Shown here: positions 5,337 through 7,077 of the stretch, one piece after another
Numbering within the stretch: position 1 is the stretch's first letter
How the letters are laid out: the number at the start of each line of letters is the position of its first letter
Origin: Chloroflexota bacterium
GTDB taxonomy: Bacteria; Chloroflexota; Dehalococcoidia; JACPQK01
Direction: 5' to 3'
Assembly: GCA_016190535.1 (NCBI GenBank)
Contig: JACPQK010000096.1
Location: 1 to 7,077 of the forward strand
Length of the DNA: 7,077 nucleotides
Program-made: the position numbers and the translations under genes
Notes under the pieces: model-generated
What the model was told of the DNA's origin: nothing
The model's database searches: none
The model's input: only the letters and a program-made list of their open reading frames with translations

Positions 5337-5871
5337 CACGCTGGCCCAGTTCCAGGAGATAGGCGGTGACCTTTTTCTGCGGGGGCTGGTCTCCTCCCAC
5401 AGCGGCAACCTGAGCCTGCGTCAGGAGGGGCACATCCTTATCACCCGTCACGGCTCACGGCTGGGCCACCTCACGGACTCTGACCTGGTGAGGGTAGACC
5501 TGGAGGGGGAACTACCCCCTGTGCCCGCCCCCTCCATGGAGCTATCCCGCCACCGGGCCCTTTACCGAGCCACCTCCGCCAGGGCTGTCCTGCATGCCCA
5601 CCCACCCCATGCTGTGGCCCTCTCCTTTCTGGGCGAGGAAATAGTCCCCCAAGACCTGGAGGGGGAATACCTGCTAGGGAGGGTGCCTGTGATGGCCCCT
5701 GAGAGTGAAGAGGGCCTGGGCGAGGCCTTACGTGGCTGCCCCATTGCTATGCTGCGAGGACACGGCAGCTTCGCGATAGGCCAGACCCTGGAGGAGGCCC
5801 TACAGTGGACCACCGCCCTGGAGGACAGCTCTCTGGTCCTCCTCTGGCTCCGGTTGCAGGGAAAGGGCTAA
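5299..5871 (+). CDS. Class II aldolase/adducin-family protein (fuculose-phosphate-aldolase-like)
   Basis: A cytosolic zinc enzyme family that cleaves or epimerises sugar phosphates (fuculose-1-P and rhamnulose-1-P aldolases, ribulose-5-P epimerase). 190 residues, shorter than E. coli FucA (215) and near the compact archaeal forms. Seen: phosphate/substrate loop SHSGNLSLR (33-41), ITRHGSRLGHL (48-58), catalytic Glu81 in PSMELSRHRALYR, zinc ligands His99 and His101 in LHAHPPH (98-104), and the third ligand His155 in MLRGHGSFAIG. All key residues are present, so it should be active; the substrate is unknown. The start is well fixed: an in-frame TAG at 5287 precedes ATG 5299 and no other start lies before the SGNLS motif. 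It therefore overlaps the ZIP gene by 38 bp, implying co-transcription and likely translational coupling. The Shine-Dalgarno (AGGGG, 12 nt away) is weak, in keeping with this. Confidence 0.92.
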   Translation: MPPSDSSSWRASSTLAQFQEIGGDLFLRGLVSSHSGNLSLRQEGHILITRHGSRLGHLTDSDLVRVDLEGELPPVPAPSMELSRHRALYRATSARAVLHAHPPHAVALSFLGEEIVPQDLEGEYLLGRVPVMAPESEEGLGEALRGCPIAMLRGHGSFAIGQTLEEALQWTTALEDSSLVLLWLRLQGKG

Positions 5872-5889
5872 CGAGGTCGCTTACCAACA

Positions 5890-5909
5890 CCCCCGGCGGT
5901 AGCCGGGGG
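5890..5909 (+). terminator. Strong GC hairpin after the aldolase gene
   Basis: CCCCCGGC (5890-5897) pairs perfectly with GCCGGGGG (5902-5909) around GGTA. It lies 18 bp after the aldolase stop and is placed as a transcript end. The tract that follows (CATTATGTG) is poor in T, so it may stabilise the 3' end or work with another factor rather than act as a classic intrinsic terminator. Confidence 0.55.
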
Positions 5910-5921
5910 CATTATGTGCAA

Positions 5922-5937
5922 TATCTCAGCCGAGATA
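5922..5937. repeat. Inverted repeat TATCTC-AGCC-GAGATA
   Basis: Perfect 6-bp arms around 4 nt, 12 bp after the GC hairpin. It could be a second RNA hairpin at the transcript end or a protein site. No function is assigned. Confidence 0.45.
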
Positions 5938-5986
5938 CCTTGCCCGCACCTCAGGGGCAGCCCTTGACATAACGATTATCCACGCA

Positions 5987-5999
5987 CCAATGCCATTGG
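5987..5999. repeat. Perfect palindrome CCAATG-C-CATTGG
   Basis: A 13-bp palindrome, extended outward by GC/GC after one mismatch. A TTGACA lies at 5964-5969 at -35 spacing, but the palindrome occupies the place of the -10 and no -10 is visible. It may be an operator-like site or a remnant. Confidence 0.4.
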
Positions 6000-6035
6000 G
6001 GCACCACGAAACCCGAAAGCGGCCAGCCAATACCT

Positions 6036-6098
6036 ACTCCCCTTGGGAGAAGGCAAAGATGAGGGGCCCTCACCGCAATCCTCTTCTAAAGGGAGAGG
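6036..6098. repeat. Degenerate interspersed-type palindromic element
   Basis: The left half (6036-6065) contains CTCCCCTTGGGAGAAGG and ends in GATGAGGGG. The right half (6067-6098) contains CCCTCACC and CTAAAGGGAGAGG. Each half is roughly the reverse complement of the other (about 19 of 30 positions by eye), centred on GAGGG-G-CCCTC at 6061-6071. It resembles the 'CCTCTCCC...TGAGGG / CCCTCA...GGGAGAGG' intergenic repeats dispersed in many GC-rich genomes. A single copy is seen here. Confidence 0.5.
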
Positions 6099-6150
6099 CG
6101 GTTGCCCCGGCGGCATTTTCTGGGCAATCCACGATTACGACCCCCTGGGG

Positions 6151-6179
6151 TTGTGCCGCTGGCCTCTCCAGCGTAGAAT
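6151..6179 (+). promoter_or_regulatory. pepA promoter with a palindrome filling its spacer
   Basis: A weak -35 TTGTGC (6151-6156), a 17-nt spacer and a good -10 TAGAAT (6174-6179, 5 of 6). The whole spacer is a perfect inverted repeat, CGCTGG-CCTCT-CCAGCG (6157-6173). Transcription would start near 6186, giving a 35-nt leader. The poor -35 plus the palindrome suggests regulated expression. Confidence 0.5.
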
Positions 6180-6220
6180 CTAGTCTGTTCTGGTTCCGAT
6201 TATCGTTTTGGGGAGGAAGC

Positions 6221-7077
6221 ATGGAGATCAAAGTCGTCCCCGGTGACATCGCTCAGACCCCCGTTCCCGCCGTCATCGTCAACCTTTTCGAGGGGGTAAA
6301 GCAGCCGGAGGGTGCCACCGGCGCGGTGGACCGGGCGCTGGGCGGAGCCATCAGCCAGCTCATCTCCGAGAGAGAGATAAAGGGGAAGCTCAACGAGGTG
6401 GCCCTGGTGCATACCTTGGGCCGCATCCCGGCAGCCCGGGTGGCCGTCGTCGGCCTGGGCAAACAGCCCGAGTTCAACTTGGACAGGGTGCGCCAGGTAT
6501 CGGCCACGGCAGCTCGCTACCTGAAGGGCAAGGGTGTCACCCGGGCGGCCACCATCGTGCACGGCGCCGGTATCGGAGGCTTGGACCCCTCGGAGGCCGC
6601 CCGCGCCGTAGCAGAGGGCACCCTGCTGGGACTCTATAGCTTCCGAAAGCACAAGACCCCCGAGGAGGAGCAGGAGTTCCAGGAGCTCCTGCTGGTGGAG
6701 CGCGATGTGGGCCGTATCCCCTCTCTGGAGAAGGGGGTGGAGCTGGGTAGGGTGATGTCCCAGGCCACGAACCGGGCGCGGGACTGGGCGAATGAGCCCG
6801 CCAACGCCATGACACCCACCGACCTGGCGGAAGTGGCCCGCCAGGTCGCTCAGGACAATGGCCTGGAGATAGAGGTCCTGGAGAGAGAGCAGATGGTGGC
6901 CCTAGGCATGGGCGGCCTGCTGGGCGTGGCCCAGGGCAGCCATCAGCCTCCCAGGTTTATCGTGTTGCGCTACCGCTCCGATGTAACCCAACCCCATCTG
7001 GGACTCCTGGGCAAAGGCATCACCTTCGACTCCGGTGGCATTTCCCTGAAGCCCTCAGAAGGTATGGAGACGATGAA
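6221..7077 (+). CDS. pepA: M17 leucyl aminopeptidase (cytosol aminopeptidase), N-terminal part
   Basis: Removes N-terminal amino acids from peptides; a cytosolic hexamer with two metal ions per active site. The frame is open from the ATG to the window edge (285 codons plus 2 bases), a little over half of the usual ~500 residues. Seen: the N-terminal M17 regulatory domain (1-160) with LGGAISQLISEREIKGKLNEV and RVAVVGLGK; the inter-domain signature ARDWANEPANAMTPTDLAE (186-204); MGGLLGVAQGSHQPPRFIVL (230-249); and the start of the catalytic site GLLGKGITFDSGGISLKP (261-278). Lys265 and Asp270 match metal ligands Lys270/Asp275 of E. coli PepA, and Lys277 matches catalytic Lys282. The NTDAEGR motif lies beyond the window. 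A GGGGAGG ribosome site ends 4 nt before the ATG. It is separated from the upstream genes by a hairpin and its own promoter. Confidence 0.95.
   Translation, partial: MEIKVVPGDIAQTPVPAVIVNLFEGVKQPEGATGAVDRALGGAISQLISEREIKGKLNEVALVHTLGRIPAARVAVVGLGKQPEFNLDRVRQVSATAARYLKGKGVTRAATIVHGAGIGGLDPSEAARAVAEGTLLGLYSFRKHKTPEEEQEFQELLLVERDVGRIPSLEKGVELGRVMSQATNRARDWANEPANAMTPTDLAEVARQVAQDNGLEIEVLEREQMVALGMGGLLGVAQGSHQPPRFIVLRYRSDVTQPHLGLLGKGITFDSGGISLKPSEGMETM

Larger units (their letters stand above)
5910..6220. other. Non-coding region between the aldolase gene and pepA
   Basis: About 310 bp with no supportable gene. It holds inverted repeats at 5922-5937, 5987-5999, 6102-6127 (TTGCCC/GGGCAA), 6140-6151 (ACCCC-CT-GGGGT) and 6157-6173, a degenerate palindromic element at 6036-6098 and the pepA promoter. 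Confidence 0.6.

Noticed and set aside
5964..5992. TTGACA at 5964-5969 as a promoter
   Set aside because: No -10-like hexamer at 16-19 nt spacing (CCAATG at 17 nt), so a consensus -35 alone is not enough.

Overview
The window is GC-rich bacterial chromosome carrying housekeeping and stress genes. It holds seven protein genes: one on the minus strand at the left edge, cut by the window, and six on the plus strand, the last cut by the right edge. Strongly G/C-ended codons, alternative TTG and GTG starts, a Gram-positive-type SOS box (GAAC-N4-GTTC) and a lipoprotein ABC solute-binding protein with a long Pro/Thr linker suggest a Chloroflexota-like lineage, possibly Dehalococcoidia-related. That placement is inference; no 16S rRNA or other decisive marker is present. 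I see no transposase, phage gene, CRISPR array, tRNA or rRNA.

Left region (1-1229): the N-terminal 207 residues of a family-5 (peptide/nickel type) ABC solute-binding lipoprotein read leftward from 623, with a good promoter upstream. About 580 bp without a convincing gene separates it from the divergent rel gene. This gap holds a tandem/palindromic repeat at the lipoprotein gene's transcription start, a G-quadruplex motif and a run of three small hairpins.

Centre (1230-4443): three genes in a row. The first is a long RelA/SpoT-type (p)ppGpp enzyme with an intact HD hydrolase motif but an unusual QFDD synthetase motif. Next is rpsT (ribosomal protein bS20, TTG start), 27 bp downstream. Last is lexA, which has its own promoter overlapping the rpsT stop codon and a perfect LexA box at the predicted transcription start. 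Stringent response, a ribosomal protein and the SOS regulator therefore sit side by side, with SOS control inserted at the third gene.

Right-centre (4444-5871): a ZIP-family metal transporter and a class II aldolase overlap by 38 bp and are almost certainly co-transcribed. A strong predicted promoter lies at the end of lexA. The leader of about 110 nt contains a terminator-like hairpin and a second hairpin that covers the likely Shine-Dalgarno sequence. A strong GC hairpin follows the aldolase gene.

Right region (5872-7077): about 350 bp of non-coding DNA contains several inverted repeats, including a degenerate interspersed-type palindromic element. One perfect inverted repeat exactly fills the 17-bp spacer of the predicted pepA promoter. 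The first 285 residues of an M17 leucyl aminopeptidase (pepA) follow and run off the window just after the first metal-binding motif.
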